IMG/VR virus record: IMGVR_UViG_3300042544_002197
Span: 86,873 to 150,872 of that record
Strand: one strand, 5' to 3'
DNA length: 64,000 nucleotides
From: a virus
In this document: one piece after another, positions 38,760-47,702 of the stretch
Layout of the letters: every line of letters starts with the position of its first letter
Position numbering within the stretch: position 1 is the first letter of the stretch
Made by a program: the position numbers and the translations under genes
Notes under the pieces: model-generated
What the model was told of the DNA's origin: nothing
Seen by the model: the letters and a program-made list of their open reading frames with translations, nothing else
Databases searched by the model: none

Positions 38760-40514
38760 TTATCTTAATGTATCCATATTGAATGTTACAATACCTTGTA
38801 CATCGATTACACCAAAGTAACGGTTGTTCACCATTTTCTTTGCGTAACGTGTCATGATACCTTTGATAGGAGTCATGTTGAATGGATTGTACATTGTTGG
38901 AGTTAATTGTAATGGCACGTATGGTGCGTATACATATCCTGCGTCCAATAATGATTTTCCTTTATGTCCAATCAAGATTTTTCCAGCTGGGAAGTAAGGG
39001 TCACGATATACTTGATATCTTCCAGCAAGAGAACCGATTTTCTCGATACCCATGTTGTATGAATCTTGCTCAGGAGCTGCATTAGATACGTGGAAATACT
39101 CTAAATCATCGAATACTGCAGAAACTTCTGAAGAAACAACAATCCAGTTAGCACCACCTCTTAATGTAGTCTTGTGGATTTGAGCAGAAATTTGGTTAAC
39201 TTTAGTTACTAAAGTTTGGTTCCAATCTTTCTGTGTGTAACCTTGTAGAGTTGCTCCACCAGTTCCACCGTATTTCCATTCGTTATAATCCCACTTAGCT
39301 TTCCATGCTGCACCTTTACGTAAGTCACGTAAGATTTCACGGTCAACTTCAGCAGCGATTTGCTCTGATAATAAAGCTGTCAATTCTGCCTCAGCATCGA
39401 TGTTGTGGAATGCACTAACGTCTTGAGCCAATTCAGGAGACCAGCTAGCTCTTAATTTTCTTTCAGTTACAGAAACTGTTACTGATTCTAAATCAAAAGA
39501 AACTTCACCGATTGCATCTTCAAATTCTAAAGTTGCATAACGACGGTATTCCGCTGTAAAGTCAGTACCATCTAAAGATGTTGTACCTGTTACAGAAAAA
39601 TTAGAATAACCTGCAGTAGATGAATAAGATTGTAAATCAACGTTTAAGTAGATTGCACCATCTTCATCACAAATGTCATTAAATTTAAGACCATTTGCAC
39701 CTGCGGTTCTTGAACCGTATTCTACAATACCTTTACCATATTTCTGAGTTACTACGTTAAATGGTAATGATGTTCTACCACTTAAACCAGCAATACGAGG
39801 ACATGTTAAAGATAATGAAGCTAAAAATTCTTCAGTATCCATTTCGTTACCGTCTGGACCTGCTAATTTACCTTGACCTGGTTTAGAGAAACCAGTTAAT
39901 TTCAAGATTACTGAACCTAATGAAGTTACAGTTGAACCTGAAGTGTAAGTTACTCCGTTACCTGCTTCACCTGCAGCAAATTCGTGAAGTGATGTACCTG
40001 TTAAAGAAACTGTTGAAAACTCTCCTTTAGAGTAATCAAACAAACCTTGATCGTTTGCATCACTGTTCTCGTAGAAACGATCGTACAAGTTAATACCTGT
40101 ATAACCAGTAGAAGCACTTGATCCACCAGCACCACCTGGGATACCGTAAGGAGAATAGTGACCGTTACTTGCGTTTCTTTCTTGAATTTTAGGTACGAAG
40201 AAGAACAATTTACCAATTGGTAAGTTCATTGCTTGTACTGAAACGATGTCGTTTGCTAATAATTTAGAGAATACACGACGGATAATTGGGAAAACTACAG
40301 TCTCGAAAGAACCAGATGCATCAGCTGTTGCTGCTTCATTGATTAAGTAAGACGCTTGGTTTTCATACAATTGCGCGATGTTATCTTTTTGGTGACCGTT
40401 AAGACCTTCTAAAAAGCCTAAGTCATCCCATTTTTTGATGGTATCTTCTTTGATAACACGAAGGTGCTTAAGACCGATGTTACCTACCATACCTGATTCT
40501 AATAATGCTCCCAT
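38760..40514 (-). CDS. gp23: Major capsid protein (T4 gp23-like)
   Basis: The 584-residue protein matches T4 gp23 in layout. An N-terminal pro-region of 60 residues ends SYLINE and is followed by AATADASGSFETVVFPIIRR, which aligns with the T4 cleavage site (LTE then AEIGG). The mature start continues FSKLLANDIVSVQAMNLPIGKLFFF, matching the gp23 stretch around PNLIAFDICGVQPMNSPTG. The C-terminal part has PEQDSYNMGIEKIGSLAGRY, DPYFPAGKILIGHKG and YAPYVPLQLTPTMYNP, all conserved in capsid proteins. It lies 34 nt after the scaffold gene and probably shares its late promoter. A terminator at 38716-38735 follows. Confidence 0.95.
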   Translation of the reverse strand: MGALLESGMVGNIGLKHLRVIKEDTIKKWDDLGFLEGLNGHQKDNIAQLYENQASYLINEAATADASGSFETVVFPIIRRVFSKLLANDIVSVQAMNLPIGKLFFFVPKIQERNASNGHYSPYGIPGGAGGSSASTGYTGINLYDRFYENSDANDQGLFDYSKGEFSTVSLTGTSLHEFAAGEAGNGVTYTSGSTVTSLGSVILKLTGFSKPGQGKLAGPDGNEMDTEEFLASLSLTCPRIAGLSGRTSLPFNVVTQKYGKGIVEYGSRTAGANGLKFNDICDEDGAIYLNVDLQSYSSTAGYSNFSVTGTTSLDGTDFTAEYRRYATLEFEDAIGEVSFDLESVTVSVTERKLRASWSPELAQDVSAFHNIDAEAELTALLSEQIAAEVDREILRDLRKGAAWKAKWDYNEWKYGGTGGATLQGYTQKDWNQTLVTKVNQISAQIHKTTLRGGANWIVVSSEVSAVFDDLEYFHVSNAAPEQDSYNMGIEKIGSLAGRYQVYRDPYFPAGKILIGHKGKSLLDAGYVYAPYVPLQLTPTMYNPFNMTPIKGIMTRYAKKMVNNRYFGVIDVQGIVTFNMDTLR

Positions 40515-40548
40515 TTTTTGAATATTTGTTTTTTGGTTTTTTTATTTA

Positions 40549-41724
40549 TTATTTTATTTTACTCATCAAATCCTTCATTCTCTTGAATTGTGGATTCTCA
40601 TATGCTTTAGCTTCTGATAATACTTCTTGAGATGTTGATGTTGATGGAGTGTTTGAGATTTTTTCAACTACTGATTCGGTAACTGTTATTTTTGTACCTA
40701 ATTCAGTTTTTATTGTATTGAATAGATTTTTAGCCTCATTCATAGTAGAAACTGAATCAAATCTCTTTAATATATTCAATTTCTCCTGTTTTGTTGTAGA
40801 ATGTTCTGTGAATAAACGAGTGGCATAAGCTAAGTTCGCATTGAAAACAGCAACTTCATTAAGTTTTTCTTTAAAAAGGATTAACGCCTTCTTATACTCA
40901 GAATTTTGCTTTTTTAAGTTTTCAACTTCTTCATTCATTTCGTGACGACCAGCTTTGTATTTTTTACCCTGAGGTGCTCTAACGTCAGCTCCATATGTTC
41001 TTGCAGCTTCGCCAAACTCTCCTTCTTTAGATTCTTCTTCCTCTTCAGAAACCTCAATTTCTTCAGAATCTTCGTCTTCTTCATCTAACTCAATTTCGTA
41101 CATAATTTCTTCGTCCATTTCAGGTTCCATTGCTGGAGCTTCCATTTCTGATTCATCATCACCATCAAGTTTGATAATATAGTCGTCATCACCTGTAGAC
41201 ATTTCGACATTGTTACCGTCTTTTTTAACTACAATACCATCTTCTGGTTTCATAGCCTTAAAAACTTTTAGTACTTCATCATCTGAAGCACCTGTCATGT
41301 CCATTACATCTTCATCATCTGCAGAAAAATCATCCATAGATGCTTCTTCGTCTTCTGATTCTGAATCTGTAGGTAATTCATCATCACCCATTTCTGAGTC
41401 TAATGAGTCGATACCTTTCATAGGATCTTCGTTATCGAGGTCTGTTGCGTCATTTTCAGCATCATCAGCTTCAGCATCATCTGCTGTTGCTTCATCGTCT
41501 GACATATCATCTGCCTCTTCGTCAGGATTAACTTCGTCCTCAGGTTGCTCAGCGGCAATCATAGGGTTTTCAGTTTCTTCCTCTTCTTCCAATGATTCTT
41601 TAAGCAAGTCATTCAGTTCTTGTTTCATAGTTGAAGCAAGTATACCCTTTGCATTTTGCTTTACGGCTTCTTCAAGTGTTTGTACTTGAAGTAACGCTTG
41701 TTCTAAAATTGATTTTTCAGTCAT
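40549..41724 (-). CDS. gp22: Prohead scaffold / core protein (gp22-like)
   Basis: The 391-residue protein sits between the prohead protease and the capsid gene, where T4 has gp22. It starts with a helix (MTEKSILEQALLQVQTLEEA), then a very acidic Glu/Asp-rich stretch (about 50-230), then a helical C-terminal half (NLKKQNSEYKKALILFKEKL, ending FKRMKDLMSKIK). Many [IL]xE sites in the helices would allow the protease to shred it when the shell matures, as for gp22. The role rests on position and composition. Confidence 0.78.
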   Translation of the reverse strand: MTEKSILEQALLQVQTLEEAVKQNAKGILASTMKQELNDLLKESLEEEEETENPMIAAEQPEDEVNPDEEADDMSDDEATADDAEADDAENDATDLDNEDPMKGIDSLDSEMGDDELPTDSESEDEEASMDDFSADDEDVMDMTGASDDEVLKVFKAMKPEDGIVVKKDGNNVEMSTGDDDYIIKLDGDDESEMEAPAMEPEMDEEIMYEIELDEEDEDSEEIEVSEEEEESKEGEFGEAARTYGADVRAPQGKKYKAGRHEMNEEVENLKKQNSEYKKALILFKEKLNEVAVFNANLAYATRLFTEHSTTKQEKLNILKRFDSVSTMNEAKNLFNTIKTELGTKITVTESVVEKISNTPSTSTSQEVLSEAKAYENPQFKRMKDLMSKIK

Positions 41725-41747
41725 TGTGAAATTTTGTTTTATTATCT

Positions 41748-41755
41748 TATAAATA
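41748..41755 (-). promoter_or_regulatory. Late-promoter-like box for scaffold and capsid
   Basis: TATTTATA in the sense direction with a 23-nt A-rich leader (AGATAATAAAAC) to the scaffold ATG; the capsid gene has no box of its own in its 34-nt gap. Confidence 0.5.
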
Positions 41756-41809
41756 GTACGTTTTTATGAAAAATTCTCTTTTTCGATATAACTACCCCTA
41801 TAAAATTTA

Positions 41810-42493
41810 TTATTTAGATAAAAAAGTATCTAAATTTCCCATTAATTTTTTCATTCTATCCTCAACTTGGGGTTTTTTCTCTTCAGACTCTTGATATTGG
41901 TCTCTTTCAGATTGGTCCGCAAAAACATACGCACCTGGAGTTGATGGTGATGATACTAAATCAAAACACACTAACTCGAAGTCCTCCTGAACAATATTTT
42001 GTCCTTTTACATTTTTAAGTGAACCAACACCACGAGAAGATATACCTAAAGTTGCTCCGTTCATAATTAACATTGCAGCTTGGTCTCCTCTAGTAGATAC
42101 AATACCCATCTTTCTCCAACCTGGAGAAGTGAATAATTTAATTTTACCCATTAGGATTTTACCGTCCCACCATGTTTCAAGAATTGAATGGGATACTCTA
42201 TCTAAGTCGATAAGTGAAGATGAGGGATGGTTTAATTCATTAAGTGCTCCACCCTTTTTGATAAGTGATTGATATTTCTCGTTTTCTCTCTTAAGTAACA
42301 TCTCAGGATAAATCCTTCCATTCTTATTTGCAGTGTCGTATTTTTGCAAAACGGCATAAAGGATAAGGTCTTGTGAAAAGTCCATATCCTTCGCCTCTTT
42401 AATAATTTGTTTGTTATCCTCTGGTGAAACGTGACCAGCATCGTACTCTATTAAAATTCCGTGCCCCGTCTCTTTTGGTCCTAATATCTTCAT
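41810..42493 (-). CDS. gp21: Prohead maturation protease (T4 gp21-like)
   Basis: The 227-residue protein has the herpes-protease-like fold motifs of T4 gp21: ANKNGRIYP (about 55-63), a catalytic His in ELNHPSS (His89), the serine in LGISSRGVGS (Ser152 or Ser153), and an acidic residue in DFELVCFDLVSSPS. The conserved TPGAYVF motif follows. It cuts after [LI]xE in scaffold, capsid and targeted proteins; the LINE site in the capsid protein is a likely substrate. It is made between the portal and scaffold genes. Confidence 0.9.
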   Translation of the reverse strand: MKILGPKETGHGILIEYDAGHVSPEDNKQIIKEAKDMDFSQDLILYAVLQKYDTANKNGRIYPEMLLKRENEKYQSLIKKGGALNELNHPSSSLIDLDRVSHSILETWWDGKILMGKIKLFTSPGWRKMGIVSTRGDQAAMLIMNGATLGISSRGVGSLKNVKGQNIVQEDFELVCFDLVSSPSTPGAYVFADQSERDQYQESEEKKPQVEDRMKKLMGNLDTFLSK

Positions 42494-42509
42494 TTATAGA
42501 TTTTATTAC

Positions 42510-42517
42510 TATAAATA
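42510..42517 (-). promoter_or_regulatory. Late-promoter-like box for the protease gene
   Basis: TATTTATA in the sense direction, 16 nt upstream of the protease ATG. Confidence 0.48.
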
Positions 42518-42531
42518 CATCAAGAACCAAG

Positions 42532-42957
42532 TTATTTCTTGCTTTTGTGAAAATTGAACAGTTTTTTATCAATTAAACCGTCATTAACAACATCTACCAA
42601 TAAATTTTTAATTGTATTTTTAATTTCTTTTGATTTAACATCAAATTGTTTCTCAACATATAAAGTTATTTCGAGGTTCATGAATGACCTTTTTTCTAAC
42701 TTAATACCTTTTGTTCTTATATCTAAATCAACAATACATTGGTCTTTAAAATTTGAATCTTTAAGATTGTATATTGATTCTTTTATTTTTCTTCTTGTCT
42801 TTGAAATGGTTTGATTATAATCTTCAGTATCATTTTCTGGTTGTACCCATGCATTCAATTTCAAATAAACGGTTTTAAGATTTTTAAAATCTACGGTACC
42901 ATAACCGATTTTTACATTGTTGTAAGTCCCTAATGGGATATACTTACCTGTTTTCAT
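42532..42957 (-). CDS. Head-module protein of unknown function
   Basis: A 141-residue basic protein (MKTGKYIPLGTYNNVKIGYGT) with strands (LKTVYLKLNAWV, FMNLEITLYVEKQ) flanking a Lys/Arg-rich helix (SKTRRKIKESIYNLKDS) and ending in VVNDGLIDKKLFNFHKSKK. It lies between the portal group and the protease in the same direction. No family recognised. Its location suggests a minor head protein or assembly factor. Confidence 0.5.
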   Translation of the reverse strand: MKTGKYIPLGTYNNVKIGYGTVDFKNLKTVYLKLNAWVQPENDTEDYNQTISKTRRKIKESIYNLKDSNFKDQCIVDLDIRTKGIKLEKRSFMNLEITLYVEKQFDVKSKEIKNTIKNLLVDVVNDGLIDKKLFNFHKSKK

Positions 42958-43038
42958 TAATTTCTCATTATTATATATTATTTTATGGTGTTATCTAAAA
43001 AATAAGAAAAAAAACTTACAAAACCAAAAATAATTTTA

Positions 43039-43046
43039 TATATTTG
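43039..43046 (+). promoter_or_regulatory. Host-like -7 element for bS21
   Basis: TATATTTG is an exact match to the Bacteroidota TAnnTTTG box and lies 18 nt before ATG 43065. No TATTTATA box is present, suggesting early or middle expression by host sigma. Confidence 0.5.
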
Positions 43047-43064
43047 TAGTATACTTATTATATT

Positions 43065-43256
43065 ATGATTATTATCGATTTAACAAAAGAAAAAAGTATT
43101 GAAAGTGCACTTAGAACCTATAAACAAAAGGTTCAAAAAACTAAGCAAATTCAAAAATTGAGGGAAAGACAACAATTTGAAAAACCTTCAGTTACTAGAA
43201 GAAAAGAAGTTTTAAAAGCTGTGTATGTTCAACAAATAAAAAATGGTCTTAGTTAA
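43065..43256 (+). CDS. rpsU: Ribosomal protein bS21 homologue
   Basis: The 63-residue protein fits bS21: SIESALRTYKQKVQKTKQIQ, KLRERQQFEKPSVTRRKEV, with KPSxxRR and the Tyr-rich tail KAVYVQQIKNGLS. In Flavobacterium ribosomes the bS21 tail, with Tyr54, packs against the 3' end of 16S rRNA and hides the anti-Shine-Dalgarno; Tyr is at exactly residue 54 here. Phage bS21 could replace the host copy and retune translation. The gene stands alone on the plus strand among minus-strand head genes, with a host-like promoter and no Shine-Dalgarno. It overlaps the convergent gene by 8 nt. Confidence 0.9.
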   Translation: MIIIDLTKEKSIESALRTYKQKVQKTKQIQKLRERQQFEKPSVTRRKEVLKAVYVQQIKNGLS

Positions 43257-43995
43257 GACCATTTTTTAATTCTGTTAATCTGTAGTAGTTGTACTTAGAT
43301 GTTGTCATTTGACTAACTTCATCTTTTACTTTATTTAGTTTAGTGGTTAAATCAGAGTCGTTTGATTCACTTAAAAGTGTAGATACCTGATTAATAATTG
43401 ATTCTTGTAATTCATTACTTTTAGTTACTAAATCATCATAAGAAATTGATAAGATATTTTTTAATTCTTCTTTTTGTGATTCTGATAATGTGTTAGAATA
43501 TAATACGTTAAAATTGTTTGCTAATACCGCTTGTAGTAATGTTTCGTTAGGAACAATAGTTGAATCTTTAGATTCTTTGATTTCCTTTTTAGTTGTTAAA
43601 TGTTCTACTAATTTCTTTTTTGCAATAACTTTCTTTTCAATATTTGATAATGAATCTTTTTCTGATAACATATCTAAAGATTCGTATAATTCTTTGGTTT
43701 CGATTTCAATCTCACCCAACTTAGTATTTAAAGATTCACAAAACATATTTAAACTACTCCAATTACCTATTGGTTGACCAAAATATGTATTTAATCCTTC
43801 AACATATAACTTCGCAGTTTCTTTATCTTCAATGTATTTGTTTTCAATTTCTTCATAAAACAAATACATTTCTTTAAAGTCTTTGTTTTCTTTGATTGTG
43901 TTTAATAAATCTTTAACTTCTTTCTTATTCTCTTTAGCGTAAGATTCAGTTAATTTCGTCAACATTTTGGTTTTTATAACCCCGAATTTGTTCAT
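43249..43995 (-). CDS. Helical head-module protein with LTE leader
   Basis: The 248-residue protein is almost wholly helical and Lys/Glu-rich. It begins MNKFGVIKTKMLTKLTE, with L-T-E at residues 15-17, the same tripeptide that T4 gp21 cuts in gp23. The rest alternates KEVKDLLNTIKENKDFKEMY, LSNIEKKVIAKKKLVEHL and a C-terminal SKYNYYRLTELKNGLN. It follows the portal gene by 2 nt and so is co-translated. A scaffold-core or internal head protein is the best guess. Confidence 0.55.
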   Translation of the reverse strand: MNKFGVIKTKMLTKLTESYAKENKKEVKDLLNTIKENKDFKEMYLFYEEIENKYIEDKETAKLYVEGLNTYFGQPIGNWSSLNMFCESLNTKLGEIEIETKELYESLDMLSEKDSLSNIEKKVIAKKKLVEHLTTKKEIKESKDSTIVPNETLLQAVLANNFNVLYSNTLSESQKEELKNILSISYDDLVTKSNELQESIINQVSTLLSESNDSDLTTKLNKVKDEVSQMTTSKYNYYRLTELKNGLN

Positions 43996-43997
43996 TT

Positions 43998-45833
43998 TTA
44001 ATCGTTTATAATATCGTTCAATTTATTTTCTATTTCATAAATATTCTGTTGAGCTCTTTCCATATCAAATAAAACATTTTTTCCTTCTTTTTCTTCTCCC
44101 AACATACTTAATATCTTTGATTTTTTAGATTTAGTAAAAGATTCACTCAATGGAGCTTCTCCCTCACCTCCCGATGGAGGGGTTGCGGGTGCTCCACCCA
44201 TATCCATTGCTCCTGCACCAGCAGTATCACCACCCATTGCACCTGCAGCTTCTAATTTTTGTCTTTCTTCTTCAGAAATACCATACTTAGAATCCACGTC
44301 GTCAAATACGCCAGAACGTTTAATTATGTTTTGTGTATTTGTCAATTCAAATCCCATTGCTCTTTCAAGTCTTTGTTGTTGTAAATCTAAAATAACCTCT
44401 GAGTCACTCATACCAAGAATATTCTTTTTAGCCCACGTGTGAGATACTGGTAAAATACCGACTTGTGATTGGTCAGATGTTGCGTCTTTATAAAGTGTAA
44501 TCTTTTCTTTCCACTGTTCTATTTTTAATAAATCAGATTGTGCTGAAGGATTAGTTAACGATAAAGAAAAATTATCTAACTCATCTTCTAAACCTAAAAG
44601 ATATAAATGTACTAATGCAATTTTATTTAATTCTTGAATAATAGATTTTTGAATTCTATTAATCGTTCTCGCAAAACGAATATCCATTAATGCTAAACTC
44701 TTACCTTCACCAACAACTTCTTCAAATCCTAAGAATGCCTTTGGAATACGTAACGCCGCTAATAACTTCTTTTGAATATATTCGATATCTGCAATTTCAC
44801 CTAAATTTTGAGCCCCCGGCAATGTTTCAATTGGATTGCTTTGTGCTGGATCACGAACAGGAATGAAATAATCTTGGTCTACCGCCATTTGATTATATCT
44901 CATATCTACATTACCATTACGTGGATCTGAAACTTGGTCTCTTTTAAATTTATTAGCAACACGTTGTACATAAGGTTCAATATCCTTATCATCCATGTTA
45001 CCAACGAATACTTTGAATACACGTCTTTCAGGTGCTCTTGATGTTCTGTAAATTAACATTGCATCTTCCGCAAGAAGTAATTGTTTCCAAATTCTTCTAA
45101 TCTTGTCTAACATAGAAGTTCCATAAGGAAGTTTTCTATCATCACCTAATAATCTAAAGTGTGCAATCTCCCATGCTTGAAATTCTAAATCTTTATTCTT
45201 CCAAGTAAATCTTAACTCTCTTGTTGGAACTTTAATATCAGTATATGAGTTCGGTGTTTTAGATGCCGCACCCTCAATTCTTTCAATTTCAATATTTGGT
45301 AACTGTTGACAACCAACAACTCCCTTCTCAGGGTCTATTTTTAAATAAACAAAATCGTCACCATACTTACAAAGACCTCTTGTCCACATTTGTAAGTTAG
45401 TGTTAACATCTAATTTGTTATTAAATAAATCATCTAATATATTTTTAACTCTATCTGAATCTGAAAATATTGTTAATATTTGTCCTTTCTCAGACATTGT
45501 TGTTGATTCTTCAGCATAAATGTCTAACGCCGCAGATATTTCGGGAGTAAACTCCATAGATTCATAATCGTAATATGCTGATAACCTATTTGGTTCGTAA
45601 TAAACAGATTGATTGTAAAGTGATTGGTCTAATTTAGTCCACTTATCTGCAATGTATTGACTCTGTTGAGCTTGTAACATTGCCTTTTCATATTCTTCTC
45701 TACTATCCGTTTTTAATATTTCATCTTTGTTGAAATTAAACGAAGGTGGTGCAACATTTTTTTGTTTTGCTTGATTTGGGTAACCAAACACCTTTGTTAA
45801 TCTCTGAAAGACGGTAAGATTCTGTTCTGCCAT
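43998..45833 (-). CDS. gp20: Portal protein (T4 gp20-like)
   Basis: The 611-residue protein has the T4-like portal layout: FTPEISAALDIYAEESTT (about 93-110), TRGLCKYGDDFVYLKID, LPYGTSMLDKIRRIWKQL with LLAEDAMLIYRTSRAPERRVF, and later LRIPKAFLGFEEVVGEG and IRFARTINRIQKSIIQELNKIAL. Twelve copies form the ring through which DNA enters. The C-terminal 100 residues contain a Gly/Pro/Ala-rich linker (about 540-565) and a helical end. A TATTTATA box lies only 3 nt from the ATG. Confidence 0.93.
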   Translation of the reverse strand: MAEQNLTVFQRLTKVFGYPNQAKQKNVAPPSFNFNKDEILKTDSREEYEKAMLQAQQSQYIADKWTKLDQSLYNQSVYYEPNRLSAYYDYESMEFTPEISAALDIYAEESTTMSEKGQILTIFSDSDRVKNILDDLFNNKLDVNTNLQMWTRGLCKYGDDFVYLKIDPEKGVVGCQQLPNIEIERIEGAASKTPNSYTDIKVPTRELRFTWKNKDLEFQAWEIAHFRLLGDDRKLPYGTSMLDKIRRIWKQLLLAEDAMLIYRTSRAPERRVFKVFVGNMDDKDIEPYVQRVANKFKRDQVSDPRNGNVDMRYNQMAVDQDYFIPVRDPAQSNPIETLPGAQNLGEIADIEYIQKKLLAALRIPKAFLGFEEVVGEGKSLALMDIRFARTINRIQKSIIQELNKIALVHLYLLGLEDELDNFSLSLTNPSAQSDLLKIEQWKEKITLYKDATSDQSQVGILPVSHTWAKKNILGMSDSEVILDLQQQRLERAMGFELTNTQNIIKRSGVFDDVDSKYGISEEERQKLEAAGAMGGDTAGAGAMDMGGAPATPPSGGEGEAPLSESFTKSKKSKILSMLGEEKEGKNVLFDMERAQQNIYEIENKLNDIIND

Positions 45834-45836
45834 GTA

Positions 45837-45844
45837 TATAAATA
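45837..45844 (-). promoter_or_regulatory. Late-promoter-like box, 3 nt from the portal ATG
   Basis: TATTTATA in the sense direction followed by TAC and ATG 45833. Confidence 0.5.
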
Positions 45845-45886
45845 CTTTTCTTTACAATATAAACTAAATTATTGATAAATGGAATC

Positions 45887-47662
45887 TTATTTTGATTTAC
45901 CAAATAACCACATATGTTCTCTATATGCGTCCTTTGATACATTCATATTATTATTTGGGTGATATAAATTTTGATTATCAATCCCCATAGAACCAATTTG
46001 GTCAAATGCAGTACCGTAAGAATAAAACGATTTATTGGGTTCATACGATCTTTCTGACATCGTCCAAGACTCCAACATTGCTTTATTTGCGTTTTCGTTC
46101 TTTTGTAATTGATTGAAACACATATCGGCAGCATATAACGCCATTGACATACTCATAATTGCATCATCGTGAGCACCTTTCATGTGGTCGGGTCTACCAT
46201 TTATATAAACAAACGTATTAAGTTCATTTAATAACCTACTTGACCTAACTAAAAACCCCTTTCTTAATTGTTCCTCGAAAGCAGCAACTATTTGAGTTCT
46301 TTTATTGTTAAAATTTATACCGGGGATTTTATCCATGGCCTTTTTATTCCACTCCCATATATTTTGAGTGTTTATCCCATCGATGTATAGATTTTTATAT
46401 TGCATCTCTTGTAACTTCCTAGACGTTGCAACACCCATACCCCCTGTAATATCAATAACAATATATGCCTCATACAAAACACCCCATTTATATGCAACTG
46501 CAGCCAAATCATCAGGAGGTATTTTTCCAATGTATTCTGCAACCTGTTCCCTTTCATCAAAGTCGATAATATTAATTGAGGAGAAGTCTTCACTATCACC
46601 TCTACTAACATCTACACCCATAATGTAACGATGTCCCTGAACAGGTTCCTTCCAATGCCAAAATGTACCCTGCATATATTTTTCTTTAGGTACACGTATC
46701 ATATTCTTAGCAATGTTCTCTTGAATATCACCCGGAATAACACCATCACCCGAACCTAAGAAATCGCATTCCAATTCCTGAGCAATCTTACGTCTATCAT
46801 ATTTAAATTTCTTAGACATTGATTCAAACCAAGAAGAGAACGGTTTATATCCTTGTTCAATATATTCATTATAATTCTCTGGATTAAAATCCTTCATTAC
46901 AACTTCATCATCATTATATTGTTCTCTATTCAACATGTAATGACAAATGTCTTGACACTTAACCCAATGTAAATCTTTGGTATAACGAGGGTCTTTAAAC
47001 CACCTTAAATCTGTTATATGGAAATCATTGATTCCACGTAATGCTTGGTCATAAACACCGTAATAGATAGGGTCATAACCATTTGGGGTTGAGATAAGAA
47101 TAATCTTACCACCCGTTGATAGGGACGCCATAGATGCCGCCCAAAAATCCTCACCCGCTTCAATATAAGCCGCCTCATCAAATACAAGTATAGTTGGTGT
47201 ATAACCACGTAAGGCATCTGCAGATGTTGCTACCGCCTTAACCTCACACCCATTGTTTAATCTAAATCTACTTTCTGAGTTCTTATCGGGTGAGAACCCA
47301 ACATTAATCCATTCAGGCCATTGCTCAATAAAATTTCTAACTTTATTGGCCATTTCCACCGCAGTGTCACGTTTGTTTGCAATAAGAAGAACCCTTTCTG
47401 GTTCATTTTCCTTTGCGGTTTGTAATTTCTTAGAAATCCAAGCGGCAGTTACCGTAGTAACACCAGCCTGTCTATATTTTCTAGTTATGTTTTCATTATA
47501 ATTTTCATAATCCTGAATTAATTGAATTTGGTCAGGAAACAACTCTAATGGAACATATTTTTTTTGAGTATTGTCATAGGTTTGCAAATATGTTTTTAAC
47601 GCATATGGTGCATCCTTTATAATTTTCGCATACTCCTTTAGTTGTTCTATTTTGGAATTCAT
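45887..47662 (-). CDS. terL: Large terminase subunit (T4 gp17-like)
   Basis: The 591-residue protein carries an N-terminal ATPase with RKYRQAGVTT (about 61-70) as Walker A, where the usual Lys is replaced (arginines nearby may compensate, as in other terminases), Walker B ILVFDEAAYI (158-167) and motif III LISTPNG. The C-terminal RNase H-like nuclease has YIMGVDVSRGDSEDFS (Asp351), IVIDITGGMG (Asp404) and GAHDDAIMSMSMA (third acidic site). It packages and cuts the genome through the portal. A terminator from the upstream gene and a TATTTATA box lie directly before its start. Confidence 0.93.
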   Translation of the reverse strand: MNSKIEQLKEYAKIIKDAPYALKTYLQTYDNTQKKYVPLELFPDQIQLIQDYENYNENITRKYRQAGVTTVTAAWISKKLQTAKENEPERVLLIANKRDTAVEMANKVRNFIEQWPEWINVGFSPDKNSESRFRLNNGCEVKAVATSADALRGYTPTILVFDEAAYIEAGEDFWAASMASLSTGGKIILISTPNGYDPIYYGVYDQALRGINDFHITDLRWFKDPRYTKDLHWVKCQDICHYMLNREQYNDDEVVMKDFNPENYNEYIEQGYKPFSSWFESMSKKFKYDRRKIAQELECDFLGSGDGVIPGDIQENIAKNMIRVPKEKYMQGTFWHWKEPVQGHRYIMGVDVSRGDSEDFSSINIIDFDEREQVAEYIGKIPPDDLAAVAYKWGVLYEAYIVIDITGGMGVATSRKLQEMQYKNLYIDGINTQNIWEWNKKAMDKIPGINFNNKRTQIVAAFEEQLRKGFLVRSSRLLNELNTFVYINGRPDHMKGAHDDAIMSMSMALYAADMCFNQLQKNENANKAMLESWTMSERSYEPNKSFYSYGTAFDQIGSMGIDNQNLYHPNNNMNVSKDAYREHMWLFGKSK

Positions 47663-47665
47663 ATA

Positions 47666-47673
47666 TATAAATA
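47666..47673 (-). promoter_or_regulatory. Late-promoter-like box, 3 nt from the terminase ATG
   Basis: TATTTATA in the sense direction followed by TAT and ATG 47662. Confidence 0.5.
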
Positions 47674-47678
47674 CAAAA

Positions 47679-47699
47679 AAAGGGAGTTAAACTCCCTTT
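47679..47699 (-). terminator. Terminator between the 499-residue gene and terminase
   Basis: AAAGGGAGT and ACTCCCTTT form a 9-bp stem with a 3-nt loop, followed on the minus strand by seven T. It sits between the stop at 47703 and the terminase late box. Confidence 0.8.
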
Positions 47700-47702
47700 C
47701 TA

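Noticed and set aside
41210-41689. A 159-residue Ser-rich plus-strand frame
   Set aside because: It is the complement of the Glu/Asp-rich scaffold gene; acidic codons read as Ser on the other strand.
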